From a bacterium (GTDB taxonomy: Bacteria > Bacteroidota > Bacteroidia > Bacteroidales > Muribaculaceae): a DNA stretch of 13,906 nucleotides. Location of the stretch: contig SFWW01000023.1 in NCBI GenBank assembly GCA_004559845.1, forward strand, positions 1 through 13,906, given 5' to 3'. The notes under the pieces are model-generated. The model searched no databases and had not been told where the DNA came from. It worked only from the letters and a program-made list of their open reading frames with translations. The translations under genes were made by a program, and so were the position numbers. Within the stretch, counting starts at the first letter, position 1; each line of letters opens with the position of its first letter. Shown piece after piece: positions 7,232-13,906 of this stretch.

Positions 7232-8080
7232 ATGAAATATTATTTTGTTAAAAATGGCATCGCCTATGGTCCGGTTTCGCCCGAAGATTTTCTGCGCTAC
7301 GGCGTCACACCCCAAACGATGGTGTGTCCGGAAGGTGGAAACCAATGGGTAATGGCAGGAACGCTGAGCGAACTCAGTAGTGTGTTTGCATCCAAACCTG
7401 CCCCGCCTCCTATTCCACAGATTCCTTCCAAGACACCCGAAATTTATGCCAATGAGGAGGAAATAGAGTATGAATTTGGGAAAACAAATAGAATGCCCTA
7501 CATCATCGGCGCTGTGGTAGGGGTGGCTATTGTGGTGCTGGTGGTGGTGTTTTTGGTGTTTAAGCCCAACCAAAAGCGCAAACCCGACTACTCCATCAAC
7601 ACCACCGAAGACTCCACAGCGGTAAACGATATGACGGAATCCGAGCAACCCGAAGAAGAAGTCTTCACCGGGGGTGTGGGTGTGGAACTTGCTAAAATGG
7701 CTTACAAAGGTTCATTCTTTGGCATCAAAGAACACAATACCTCCTCCGAATTGAGCAGCCTTGGTGGCACGATGAGTGGCTATCAGCGCAAGGTGTACTA
7801 TAATGGTTGGCGCCTTCAAATCTTCTTTGACTCCTACACGGAGCGTGTGACCGGCATTGCGGCAAGCAAAGATTTAACCGGCGAAGGTCAGTCGGTGTAC
7901 GATGCCTGCCGAGAATTCGACTACGTGATGGACAAAAAGTGCGATACCGCCTTCGACCAACCTCGCACCTACGTTACCTCCAATGGCTGCTACGCCTCAT
8001 CAGGCTATGTGGGCAATAAATTCTACGTGTATTTCTACTTCCCCGCTGCGCCCGATAAAAGGCCCGCACCCCGCAGATAA
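7232..8080 (+). CDS. GYF-like (DUF4339) domain membrane protein
   Basis: The 282-residue protein starts with a GYF_2/DUF4339-like domain (residues about 1-50: KYYFVKNGIAYGPVSPEDF, then PEGGNQWVMAGTLSEL), the bacterial version of a small peptide-binding fold. A Pro-rich linker follows (57-70, PAPPPIPQIPSK), then an acidic stretch (74-81), one transmembrane helix (about 89-110) and a roughly 170-residue C-terminal domain I do not recognise. No signal peptide precedes the GYF domain, so it is probably cytoplasmic with the C-terminal part in the periplasm. The linker itself is the kind of sequence GYF domains bind. It follows the second esterase by 27 nt and is the last gene of the run, ahead of the hairpin at 8103-8138. 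The function is unknown. Confidence 0.75.
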   Translation: MKYYFVKNGIAYGPVSPEDFLRYGVTPQTMVCPEGGNQWVMAGTLSELSSVFASKPAPPPIPQIPSKTPEIYANEEEIEYEFGKTNRMPYIIGAVVGVAIVVLVVVFLVFKPNQKRKPDYSINTTEDSTAVNDMTESEQPEEEVFTGGVGVELAKMAYKGSFFGIKEHNTSSELSSLGGTMSGYQRKVYYNGWRLQIFFDSYTERVTGIAASKDLTGEGQSVYDACREFDYVMDKKCDTAFDQPRTYVTSNGCYASSGYVGNKFYVYFYFPAAPDKRPAPRR

Positions 8081-8102
8081 TCACTGAAAGCAATAGCAAA
8101 GC

Positions 8103-8138
8103 AAGCGCCCCTCCAGCATCGATGCTCAAGGGGTGCTT
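8103..8138. terminator. Hairpin between convergent operons, possible bidirectional terminator
   Basis: AAGCGCCCCT (8103-8112) pairs with AGGGGTGCTT (8129-8138) over 10 positions with one G-U pair. After a 2x2 internal loop, AGCAT/ATGCT (8115-8119/8122-8126) extends the stem. It lies in the 80-nt gap between the ends of the + strand operon (8080) and the minus-strand operon (8161). Neither side has a good T-run, so it could instead stabilise both 3' ends or stop transcription with Rho. Confidence 0.55.
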
Positions 8139-8160
8139 ACCATTTAGGGGGGCATTCGAG

Positions 8161-8475
8161 TTAGTCGGTGCGGGCAAAATCCATAATTGCCACCACCACC
8201 ACAGCCATGCTTGCCATAAAAGCAGTGGCGTAGGTGATGATATCGAGCACGGTAATCACATCAGTGTCTAAATTGTGGCAAAAATACATCCACCATGCCA
8301 CCACGCCCAAAATCACGACGGCATACAACAGCACTTTCAGCCAAATGCCGGAGCGATGTTGCTTTTCGGGCAGTCTGTTCAGCACGCGAGGGGTGAACCA
8401 TTCGTTGGCTTCAGGCTGATGGCTCTCTTTTTTGAGCAGTTCTGCCAAGCGCATATCTTCAGTGTTTCGTTTCAT
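8161..8475 (-). CDS. Small two-helix membrane protein, possible anti-sigma factor
   Basis: The 104-residue protein has a charged cytoplasmic N-terminus (1-42) containing PEANEWFTPRVLNRLPEK, then two transmembrane helices (about 43-65 and 75-98). It lies 31 nt downstream of the ECF sigma gene on the same strand, the usual place for an anti-sigma factor in Bacteroidota. I see no zinc-binding HxxxCxxC motif, so it would not be a classic ZAS anti-sigma factor. An anti-sigma role is inferred from position and from the soluble-head-plus-membrane layout; an unrelated membrane protein is possible. Confidence 0.65.
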   Translation of the reverse strand: MKRNTEDMRLAELLKKESHQPEANEWFTPRVLNRLPEKQHRSGIWLKVLLYAVVILGVVAWWMYFCHNLDTDVITVLDIITYATAFMASMAVVVVAIMDFARTD

Positions 8476-8506
8476 TGCTGTAATAATTTGTGGTTTAACT
8501 TCTGAA

Positions 8507-9052
8507 TTAATTTCCGAGTTGGTAATTCATCACTTGCCGCATTTTTTCTTTTGCTCTGTGGATAGAAGATTTCACCGTGCCTTCAGGCAGATTGGTGATA
8601 CTCACAATTTTTTTGATGGGCAAGTCGTCGATGTAGAATAGGGTAATCACTGTTCGTTCCACAGGATTTAGCTGGCTCATTGCTGTTTTTACATCAATTT
8701 GTGCTTCGGTGCCGGAGGTCGATTGTGTGGAAGCCTGTTGCATACTTTCGCCAATGTAGTCGATATGCTCTTCGTGCCGTCGGCGTTTTTCGCTGTAAAA
8801 TTCGTTGTAGGCAATTCGGTAGAGCCAGGTGCCAAATCCCGAGAGACCTTGAAATGAGCGGATGCCCGTGTAGGCCTTGATAAAGGTTTCTTGAGCCAGG
8901 TCGTCGGTGAGGTCTTCGTCGCCGTTGGTGAGGTTGAGTAAAAACCGCCTCAACTTCGGCTGGTAAGCCTCCACAAGCCTGCCAAATGCGCGTCGGTTGT
9001 CGCCCAACGCGCATTGTGAAACCAATTTCAGTTCTTCGAGTTTGCTAAGCAT
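8507..9052 (-). CDS. ECF-type RNA polymerase sigma factor
   Basis: The 181-residue protein has the two-domain layout of an ECF sigma-70 factor. Sigma region 2 covers about 23-92, with D50-DLAQETFIKAY-61 (core binding) and GFGTWLYRIAYNEFYSEKRR (region 2.4 reading the -10 element). Sigma region 4 covers about 124-173, with LNPVERTVITLFY and the helix-turn-helix IKKIVSITNLPEGTVKSSIHRAKEK (146-170), here described by its limits, which reads the -35 element. The linker (93-123) is Ser/Thr/Gln-rich. It is the middle gene of a minus-strand trio: 34 nt after the DUF6249-like protein and 31 nt before the small membrane protein. It probably responds to an envelope signal relayed by these neighbours; the regulon cannot be read here. 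Confidence 0.93.
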   Translation of the reverse strand: MLSKLEELKLVSQCALGDNRRAFGRLVEAYQPKLRRFLLNLTNGDEDLTDDLAQETFIKAYTGIRSFQGLSGFGTWLYRIAYNEFYSEKRRRHEEHIDYIGESMQQASTQSTSGTEAQIDVKTAMSQLNPVERTVITLFYIDDLPIKKIVSITNLPEGTVKSSIHRAKEKMRQVMNYQLGN

Positions 9053-9086
9053 GATTTGGCGCTATGCTATTACGAGAATGCCTGAA

Positions 9087-9947
9087 TTATTGTTGATTGT
9101 CGGGATTGGTGAAAACGGGCGGTTGCGGTTCGGCGTTTTCGTCGGGTTGTGGCTGCGGCTCAGGCATGGGTTGCTGCGGCTGTTGCTGCATGGCTTGCCA
9201 CTGCCAGTATTCGCGATCTTGCTGCACTTCCTTATAGGTGATGAGCGCTTTGCCCAATCCCAGCAGCACGAGCATCGATGTGAGTCCCACCATAGGTGTC
9301 GCTCCGCCGAAGAGGAAGAACACCATCAGCGCGATTCCCACTGCTATCAGTTTAATACTGCCATTATAGGCGCGATAATTCGAGCGATAATACATGGGTT
9401 GGGGAGTGGGTTGCTGGGGCGCACTTGCTTGCGCTTGCTGTTGGGGAACTGCTCCGGCTTCATTGGCAGGTGTGTAGTTGCGCCACGCATTGGGTTGTGC
9501 TGCTCGGGGATGGCTACTTCCACCCAGTGAAGGAGGTAGCGGATAATTGTTTTCAATAGCTTTTTCAATGACTCTATATTTCGAGCGGCGGTTCAAGAAG
9601 TAGAACAGCAAGCAGAAAAACACCACCACCACGATACCTGCAAATATGGTGTGGGTGGCTGTTTCTGCCACATTTGCCCATCGGGTAGCGATTTCGGTGG
9701 CTGTTTTGCGGTCGGCTTCATCTGAGGCGTCTGCAAAGTTGCCATCTTCGTTGAGGTTGCTACTCCAAATCGTGTCGTTGATGGCTTTTATCACCACCGA
9801 TTTCATAGCCGAGTCGGTTACGATGGCGGTGTCGCCATTATTGATAAGAATGATGGAATCGCCGGAGCGGTTCACTGCTGCTTGTGTGGGTGTGCTAAAG
9901 ATTGAAATCAGCATCACCACTGCGATAAATAGTAATTTTTTCATCAT
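9087..9947 (-). CDS. Q/P-rich membrane protein, DUF6249-like
   Basis: The 286-residue protein starts with a signal peptide (1-23, ending TPTQA) and a roughly 75-residue exported segment (24-98). A transmembrane helix follows (about 101-119), then RRSKYRVIEKAIENNYPLPP (120-139), which I recognise as the hallmark of DUF6249-like proteins. A Gln/Ala/Pro-rich linker (148-183), two more hydrophobic segments (about 198-214 and 218-236) and a Gln/Pro/Glu-rich tail (250-286) complete it. It is the first gene of the operon that also encodes the ECF sigma factor and the small membrane protein, so a sensory or regulatory role at the inner membrane is a fair inference. Two adjacent ATGs (9947, 9944) could serve as start. 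Biochemical function is unknown. Confidence 0.75.
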   Translation of the reverse strand: MMKKLLFIAVVMLISIFSTPTQAAVNRSGDSIILINNGDTAIVTDSAMKSVVIKAINDTIWSSNLNEDGNFADASDEADRKTATEIATRWANVAETATHTIFAGIVVVVFFCLLFYFLNRRSKYRVIEKAIENNYPLPPSLGGSSHPRAAQPNAWRNYTPANEAGAVPQQQAQASAPQQPTPQPMYYRSNYRAYNGSIKLIAVGIALMVFFLFGGATPMVGLTSMLVLLGLGKALITYKEVQQDREYWQWQAMQQQPQQPMPEPQPQPDENAEPQPPVFTNPDNQQ

Positions 9948-9982
9948 ATGGGTTTGTTATTTTTGTTTTGTTCAATCGTTGT

Positions 9983-10000
9983 GCCACCCGCTTTGGTGGC
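9983..10000 (-). promoter_or_regulatory. Leader hairpin of the sigma-factor operon
   Basis: GCCACC (9983-9988) and GGTGGC (9995-10000) form a 6-bp GC-rich stem around a 6-nt loop. It falls between the predicted -7 box (10021-10028) and the first gene (9947), so it would sit in the 5' leader of the mRNA. It has no obvious second conformation; a stabilising hairpin or weak attenuator are both possible. Confidence 0.4.
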
Positions 10001-10020
10001 TGTTTTCATGTGTTAGACGA

Positions 10021-10028
10021 CAAAGATA
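10021..10028 (-). promoter_or_regulatory. Candidate -7 box of the sigma-factor operon
   Basis: On the minus strand this reads TATCTTTG, an exact TAnnTTTG match, about 74 nt before the start codon at 9947. I see no good TTTG at the -33 position, so an activator or an alternative sigma factor, possibly the operon's own, may be needed. Confidence 0.5.
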
Positions 10029-10165
10029 ACCCAAAAGGTTGCATCATCATCATAAAAAATCTCACTTTTTCCAATTTTTTTTCAAAAGAGCCATTCTCGA
10101 TAGTGCAAAGCTATGGTCATCACTTCCTCCAATTCCCCGCTCTCAATCATTTTTTGTAGTATATC

Positions 10166-10186
10166 TTGTTGAAAATTTTTCAATAA
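10166..10186. promoter_or_regulatory. Palindrome overlapping the -33 region of the GHL10 gene
   Basis: TTGAAAA (10169-10175) and TTTTCAA (10177-10183) form a perfect 7+7 inverted repeat around one T. Two more outer pairs (10166-10167 with 10185-10186) extend it across one mismatch. It lies where the -33 element should be for the -7 box at 10201. It is a candidate operator, although A/T-rich DNA gives such palindromes by chance fairly often. Confidence 0.4.
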
Positions 10187-10200
10187 TCCAAAAAATAGTT

Positions 10201-10208
10201 TAACTTTG
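10201..10208 (+). promoter_or_regulatory. Candidate -7 box of the GHL10 gene
   Basis: TAACTTTG matches TAnnTTTG exactly. Transcription would start near 10215, leaving a roughly 47-nt leader before ATG 10262. The -33 element is degenerate (TTTC at 10178-10181) and lies within the palindrome. The leader begins with GATAACTG (10214-10221), which also follows the promoter of the first gene. Confidence 0.55.
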
Positions 10209-10261
10209 TGCCCGATAACTGATAATCCTGACTAATATTCACTTTTAATACTATTTACATA

Positions 10262-13200
10262 ATGTTACGAAACCTCCTCCTTGCCGCACTGGCATTGCTG
10301 CCGGTGGTATCGGCTTGGGCAGAAGAAGCTCAAAAACGCGAAATGCGCACGGTGTGGATTGCTACGGTGTCAAACATTGATTGGCCCCAAACCAAAGGCT
10401 CCACCGCCTCTGTGATTGCTACGCAAAAAAAGCAGCTTACCGATATGCTCGACGGCTTTGTGAAAGCCAATATGAATTCGGTATGCTTGCAAGTTCGCCC
10501 TATGGCAGATGCCCTCTATAAATCCAGCTACGAACCGTGGTCGAGTTACCTGACCGGCACCCGAGGCAAAGACCCGGGATGGGACCCATTGGCATTTGCC
10601 GTGGAAGAATGCCACAAGCGCGGCTTGGAAATTAATGCATGGGTGAATCCCTTCCGCTTCAGCAACAGCAGCGGCACCGACACCCAAACCGACATCGACA
10701 AAGCCATGCTCGAATCCGGCATACTGATGCAGGTGAACGAGCGCATAGTGTTCAATCCCGGGCTCCAAGCCTCGCGCGACCACTTGCTGAAAGTGTGTAA
10801 AGAAATGATTGAAAACTACGATATCGACGGCATTATTTTCGACGATTATTTCTATCCCGGCGGCGGCACACCCGAAGATAGCAGTGCCCCCGACTATCAG
10901 CTCTACAAATCGAGCGGCTCCAAACTCAGCATCGGTGATTGGCGCCGTGCCAATGTGAACGAAACCGTGCGCCAATTCTGGGAAATGGTTCAAGCCACCA
11001 AGCCCTATGTGAAATTCTCCATCGGCCCGGCAGGTGTGGCAGGCAATAAATCCACTTCCGCCACCAAATATGGCGTGACCCCGGTGGATAATTATTGCTC
11101 TGCCAGCGATTGGCAATACAAACAAATCTATAGCGACCCGCTGGCGTGGCTCTCCGATGGCACCATCGACTACATTTCGCCACAACTCTATTGGAAAACC
11201 ACCCACTCCACCAATCCCTTCGGACCGCTCACCAATTGGTGGAGCTACATAGCCGAGCATTTCAATCGCCACCACTATGCCAGTCACAATATCTATTTTA
11301 TGGCAAGCACCAACACTCAAAGCGATTGGGACGAAATTTTGCAACAAATTCGCTATAGCCGCCAATATAACCGCCAGAAATCGCCCGGCGTGAATTTCTA
11401 CTCCGCCAAATATATCAATGGCCCCACTTGCACCGGATTCGGCGACTATTTGAGTAAAACGCTCTTCACCCACAAGGCGCTCGAACCCGCTATGCCGTGG
11501 CACAGCAAAACCAACTTCAGCGCGCCCGCCAATCTCACTTACAGCAACGGCACGCTATCGTGGACCGGTGTGAACAAATCGCTCGTGCGCTATTCGGTGT
11601 ATGCCGTGCCGATGTCGGTGAGCTACGATGAGGCACAAAGTGCGGAATTCGACGGCATTAAGAGCGACTATTTGGTGAATGTGACCTACACGCCGAGTTT
11701 CACCCTCAATGCATCGCTACGCTCGGACTACTGGTATGCCGTGTGTGTGGTCGACGGTTGGAACAACGAATTCGAGCCTGCCATCTACGGACTTGCCACC
11801 GAAGAAGCCGACCAAGTGACCCTCTTGGCGCCCATTAACGGTGCAACGGCAAAGTGGAATCAAACCTACTCTTGGACTTCCGCCACCGATGCCACCTATC
11901 ACCTTCAAATAGCGTCGGATGCCAATTTTAATCATGTGGTGATTGAAAAATCCGGGCTCAGCACCAACAGCACCACCATCGACCTTGGCGAACTCACCTC
12001 CGGCAGCACCTATTACTGGCGCGTAGCCACTCATCAACCCAACCGCATTGCCAAGTGGAGCGCTTCCGCCACCTTCAAGGCGCCGGCGCGCACGGCAGCC
12101 GAAGCTGTTACCTTGGTGAGCCCTGCCAATGGCGCTTCGTTTGAAACGGATTTCTCATTCAAATTTAATCCCGTAACCGCCGACAGCTACAAGTTGCAAG
12201 TGTCCACCACTTCCTCTTTCAGCAATGTGGCTTACGAAACCACCTCATTCTCCACCGAAGGCAGCGCCAAAACGGCGGAATATGCCATTTCGCTCCTTGG
12301 CAAAGGCACCTTCTATTGGCGTGTGATAACCGTTCGCAAATACTATCTCGACACCCCGTCGGAAGTGCGCAGCTTCACCGTCACCAAAGTGCCCGTGGGC
12401 GAAAACGAGCCCGGCTACGCCATGAAACGCGATGTGGATGCCGACTCCTATGTGGAAACCGAGGGACTGAGCCTCACCAACCTGTGGGTGCGCTCGGTGG
12501 CATCGGCATACCGCAATATCACATTTGAAAACGATGGCGCCCTGAATCGCGGTTTTGCCGTGGTGGGCAATCATATCTATGTGTCGGGCAGAGAAAGCGC
12601 ATCCTCGTCGGCGCCCGCCTATCTCTATGTGTATAATGCCGAAACCGGCGAACGCATCAACCGTCTCGCCCTGACCAGCAACGCCACCGTCGACTACTAT
12701 CCCTGCAACGACGTGATGACCGATGATGCCGGCAATGTGCTCATCAGCAACCTCACCCTCAATATTGGCAGCACACCGTTGGTGATCTTTAAGGTAGATA
12801 CCACCACCGGAGAGGCTACCGAAGTGGCATCGCTCACCTATTCCGGACTGTCGGAAACCCGTATCGACCACTGCGATGTGGTGGGCGACGTGACCACCGG
12901 CAATTTCAGTGTGTTTGCCGCAATGCGCTACAGCTCCAAACTCATTCGTTGGCAATACCGCAATGGAAAACTGAGTTCCAAGCAAGTGGTGACCCTCAAG
13001 GCGTTTGCGCCCTCCTCGGCTTCCGAACCGGGTATCGCACCGCAAGTGTATGCCGAAGACGAAAACACGGTGTATGTGAATGGCAGCAGCACCTATTTCA
13101 CCCGCTACGATTTCTCAACCGGAAAAATTACCGGCACTTTTGCCGACAACACTGCCATCGCTCCAACGGGCTTGAACGCCAACGGAGGCACCACATTCAC

Positions 13201-13819
13201 TTTCGACGGCGCCCACTATATGTTCTATCCCGCCGCCGATTTCAGTTCGTCGTTTAAATTCAACTTGGTGAGAAACGCCGCCGACGAGAGTTTTGCCGGC
13301 TATAACAAGCTGTGGACCTTCCCTAAACAAGGTATCGGCAATGTGAACAGCCAAACGTGGAGCGCCCAATGTGCCTCCGTGCCTGCCTCTGCCGGCGCAC
13401 AAATGCTCTACATCTACGTGCCGGGCAATGGCTTGGCGGCATACAAACTCAGCAAAACCACCCTGTTCGGCGACATCAACCTTGATGGAAAGGTGGATGT
13501 GACCGACGTGACAACCTTGGTGAATATGATTCTCAACGGTGAAACCGCTAATCTTGAGCTTGCCGATATCAACGCCAATCCCCAAGGCATACAACCATCA
13601 AAACTGACACCTATTCCACCCCATCAAAAGAATAGGTGTCTGTTTTTATTTGTAATATCCAGTGGGATGGAAGAGAACAAAAAGTCGGCTTTGCCAAAAA
13701 AAACTGCGGCTATTGCTTGCAGGACTGTATCGGGTTGTCGACAAGTGGGTGGATTGCTTTTTTGGGTGTTTTCCGCACCCATTATATGGCGGAGGTGGGT
13801 GGGTGCTGATTTTTCGTAA
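10262..13819 (+). CDS. Secreted GHL10-type glycoside-hydrolase-like protein with Fn3-like modules and truncated dockerin
   Basis: The open frame is 1185 residues long. A signal peptide (1-20, ending SAWA) is followed by a GHL10/DUF187 (PF02638) TIM-barrel domain (about 27-400), seen in MRTVWIATV, INAWVNPFR (124-132), IIFDDYFYP (D194, D195) and ISPQLYW (305-311). Acidic residues such as D194/D195 are catalytic candidates. Three Fn3-like modules follow (about 421-515, 518-610, 615-708), the last two with YYWRV-type strands. Next is a roughly 330-residue region with propeller-like strands (about 737-1066). A dockerin has one complete calcium loop (D1071-x-N1073-x-D1075-G-x-V-D1079-x-x-D1082) and a second repeat that stops at D1102-INAN1106. 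The remaining 79 residues have no family resemblance and run through an intrinsic terminator, so they are probably not native. The substrate is unknown; it may act on a surface or dietary glycan. It has its own promoter. Confidence 0.85.
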   Translation: MLRNLLLAALALLPVVSAWAEEAQKREMRTVWIATVSNIDWPQTKGSTASVIATQKKQLTDMLDGFVKANMNSVCLQVRPMADALYKSSYEPWSSYLTGTRGKDPGWDPLAFAVEECHKRGLEINAWVNPFRFSNSSGTDTQTDIDKAMLESGILMQVNERIVFNPGLQASRDHLLKVCKEMIENYDIDGIIFDDYFYPGGGTPEDSSAPDYQLYKSSGSKLSIGDWRRANVNETVRQFWEMVQATKPYVKFSIGPAGVAGNKSTSATKYGVTPVDNYCSASDWQYKQIYSDPLAWLSDGTIDYISPQLYWKTTHSTNPFGPLTNWWSYIAEHFNRHHYASHNIYFMASTNTQSDWDEILQQIRYSRQYNRQKSPGVNFYSAKYINGPTCTGFGDYLSKTLFTHKALEPAMPWHSKTNFSAPANLTYSNGTLSWTGVNKSLVRYSVYAVPMSVSYDEAQSAEFDGIKSDYLVNVTYTPSFTLNASLRSDYWYAVCVVDGWNNEFEPAIYGLATEEADQVTLLAPINGATAKWNQTYSWTSATDATYHLQIASDANFNHVVIEKSGLSTNSTTIDLGELTSGSTYYWRVATHQPNRIAKWSASATFKAPARTAAEAVTLVSPANGASFETDFSFKFNPVTADSYKLQVSTTSSFSNVAYETTSFSTEGSAKTAEYAISLLGKGTFYWRVITVRKYYLDTPSEVRSFTVTKVPVGENEPGYAMKRDVDADSYVETEGLSLTNLWVRSVASAYRNITFENDGALNRGFAVVGNHIYVSGRESASSSAPAYLYVYNAETGERINRLALTSNATVDYYPCNDVMTDDAGNVLISNLTLNIGSTPLVIFKVDTTTGEATEVASLTYSGLSETRIDHCDVVGDVTTGNFSVFAAMRYSSKLIRWQYRNGKLSSKQVVTLKAFAPSSASEPGIAPQVYAEDENTVYVNGSSTYFTRYDFSTGKITGTFADNTAIAPTGLNANGGTTFTFDGAHYMFYPAADFSSSFKFNLVRNAADESFAGYNKLWTFPKQGIGNVNSQTWSAQCASVPASAGAQMLYIYVPGNGLAAYKLSKTTLFGDINLDGKVDVTDVTTLVNMILNGETANLELADINANPQGIQPSKLTPIPPHQKNRCLFLFVISSGMEENKKSALPKKTAAIACRTVSGCRQVGGLLFWVFSAPIIWRRWVGADFS
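13606..13651 (+). terminator. Strong intrinsic terminator inside the 3' end of the GHL10 frame
   Basis: GACACCTATTC (13606-13616) and GAATAGGTGTC (13630-13640) form a perfect 11-bp stem around a 13-nt loop, followed by TGTTTTTATTT. This is a textbook Rho-independent terminator. It lies within the open frame, 26 nt after the point where dockerin similarity ends, so it was probably the gene's original terminator. Confidence 0.88.
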
Positions 13820-13906
13820 CTATTCAGCTATGCAATAATATGGGCGCACTGAGTGTGGGGATGCTATTTTAGAGTAATGCCAAAATTGCGTCCCATTTGG
13901 AATAAT
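13652..13906. other. Region after the terminator with no recognisable gene
   Basis: I see no gene on either strand. The + frame stays open to 13819 but gives low-similarity sequence with clustered Cys, Lys and Trp, unlike the rest of the protein. Two weak hairpins are present: GGGTG/CACCC around 13765-13780, and GCACCCA with TGGGTGC near 13776-13806. Neither has a T-run in the right place. Confidence 0.6.

Larger units (their letters stand above)
9948..10261. other. 314-nt divergent intergenic region
   Basis: There is no gene here. It holds the outward promoters of the minus-strand sigma operon and the + strand glycosidase gene, a leader hairpin (9983-10000), a near-perfect palindrome (10166-10186) and long A/T-rich stretches. 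A second minus-strand TAGCTTTG (10106-10113) also matches the -7 consensus. Confidence 0.8.

Noticed and set aside
10370..11503. 377-residue minus-strand open frame opposite the GHL10 domain
   Set aside because: The + strand carries clear GHL10 motifs throughout; the antisense frame is a by-product of codon bias.
13765..13780. GGGTG...CACCC hairpin as a terminator
   Set aside because: The T-run precedes the stem on the + strand, and the minus strand has an A-run after it, so it fits neither direction.
13652..13819. Reading-frame extension beyond the terminator as real protein
   Set aside because: It follows a strong terminator, lacks any domain and differs in composition from the rest of the protein; it is better explained by loss of the native stop.

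Overview
The window looks like chromosomal DNA of a gut-type Bacteroidales bacterium; Muribaculaceae or Prevotellaceae is the most likely family, though I cannot prove the rank. Five observations support this. There is a fused MurF-alanine racemase gene, an arrangement characteristic of Bacteroidota, preceded by a GSCFA protein. A secreted leucine-rich-repeat protein ends in a type IX secretion-like sorting tail. A secreted glycosidase-like protein carries a dockerin. Candidate promoters have the Bacteroidota -7 box TAnnTTTG. The start codons lack Shine-Dalgarno sequences and sit behind A/T-rich leaders.

Layout. Positions 1-195 are non-coding: three AGTCAACC direct repeats, a T8/A-rich tract and a candidate promoter. 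Positions 196-8080 hold seven + strand genes that are overlapping or at most 27 nt apart, probably one operon: GSCFA protein, MurF-Alr, secreted LRR protein, TadA tRNA adenosine deaminase, two tandem secreted esterases, and a GYF-like membrane protein. A hairpin at 8103-8138 separates this run from a convergent three-gene minus-strand operon (9947 to 8161): a Q/P-rich membrane protein resembling DUF6249, an ECF sigma factor, and a small two-helix membrane protein that may be its anti-sigma factor. Positions 9948-10261 form a divergent promoter region. From 10262 a large secreted GHL10-type glycosidase-like protein runs to the right; its 3' end is abnormal.

How the genes fit together. The first two genes concern the envelope: MurF-Alr makes D-alanine and adds D-Ala-D-Ala to the peptidoglycan precursor. 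The LRR protein and the esterases are exported. TadA is a housekeeping tRNA-editing enzyme that appears to be translationally coupled to the LRR gene. The minus-strand trio looks like a small envelope-signalling module. The GHL10 protein is an extracellular carbohydrate-active candidate under its own promoter.

I do not see a convincing wholly new system. The points most worth following are: (1) the second dockerin repeat of the glycosidase is cut off 26 nt before a strong intrinsic terminator, so the open frame runs straight through that terminator; (2) the two tandem esterases share a 39-residue identical core, but one looks soluble and the other lipid-anchored with a Lys/Ala tail encoded by three A7 tracts; (3) the sigma/anti-sigma/DUF6249-like trio; (4) candidate regulatory sequences shared by, or overlapping, the two main + strand promoters.
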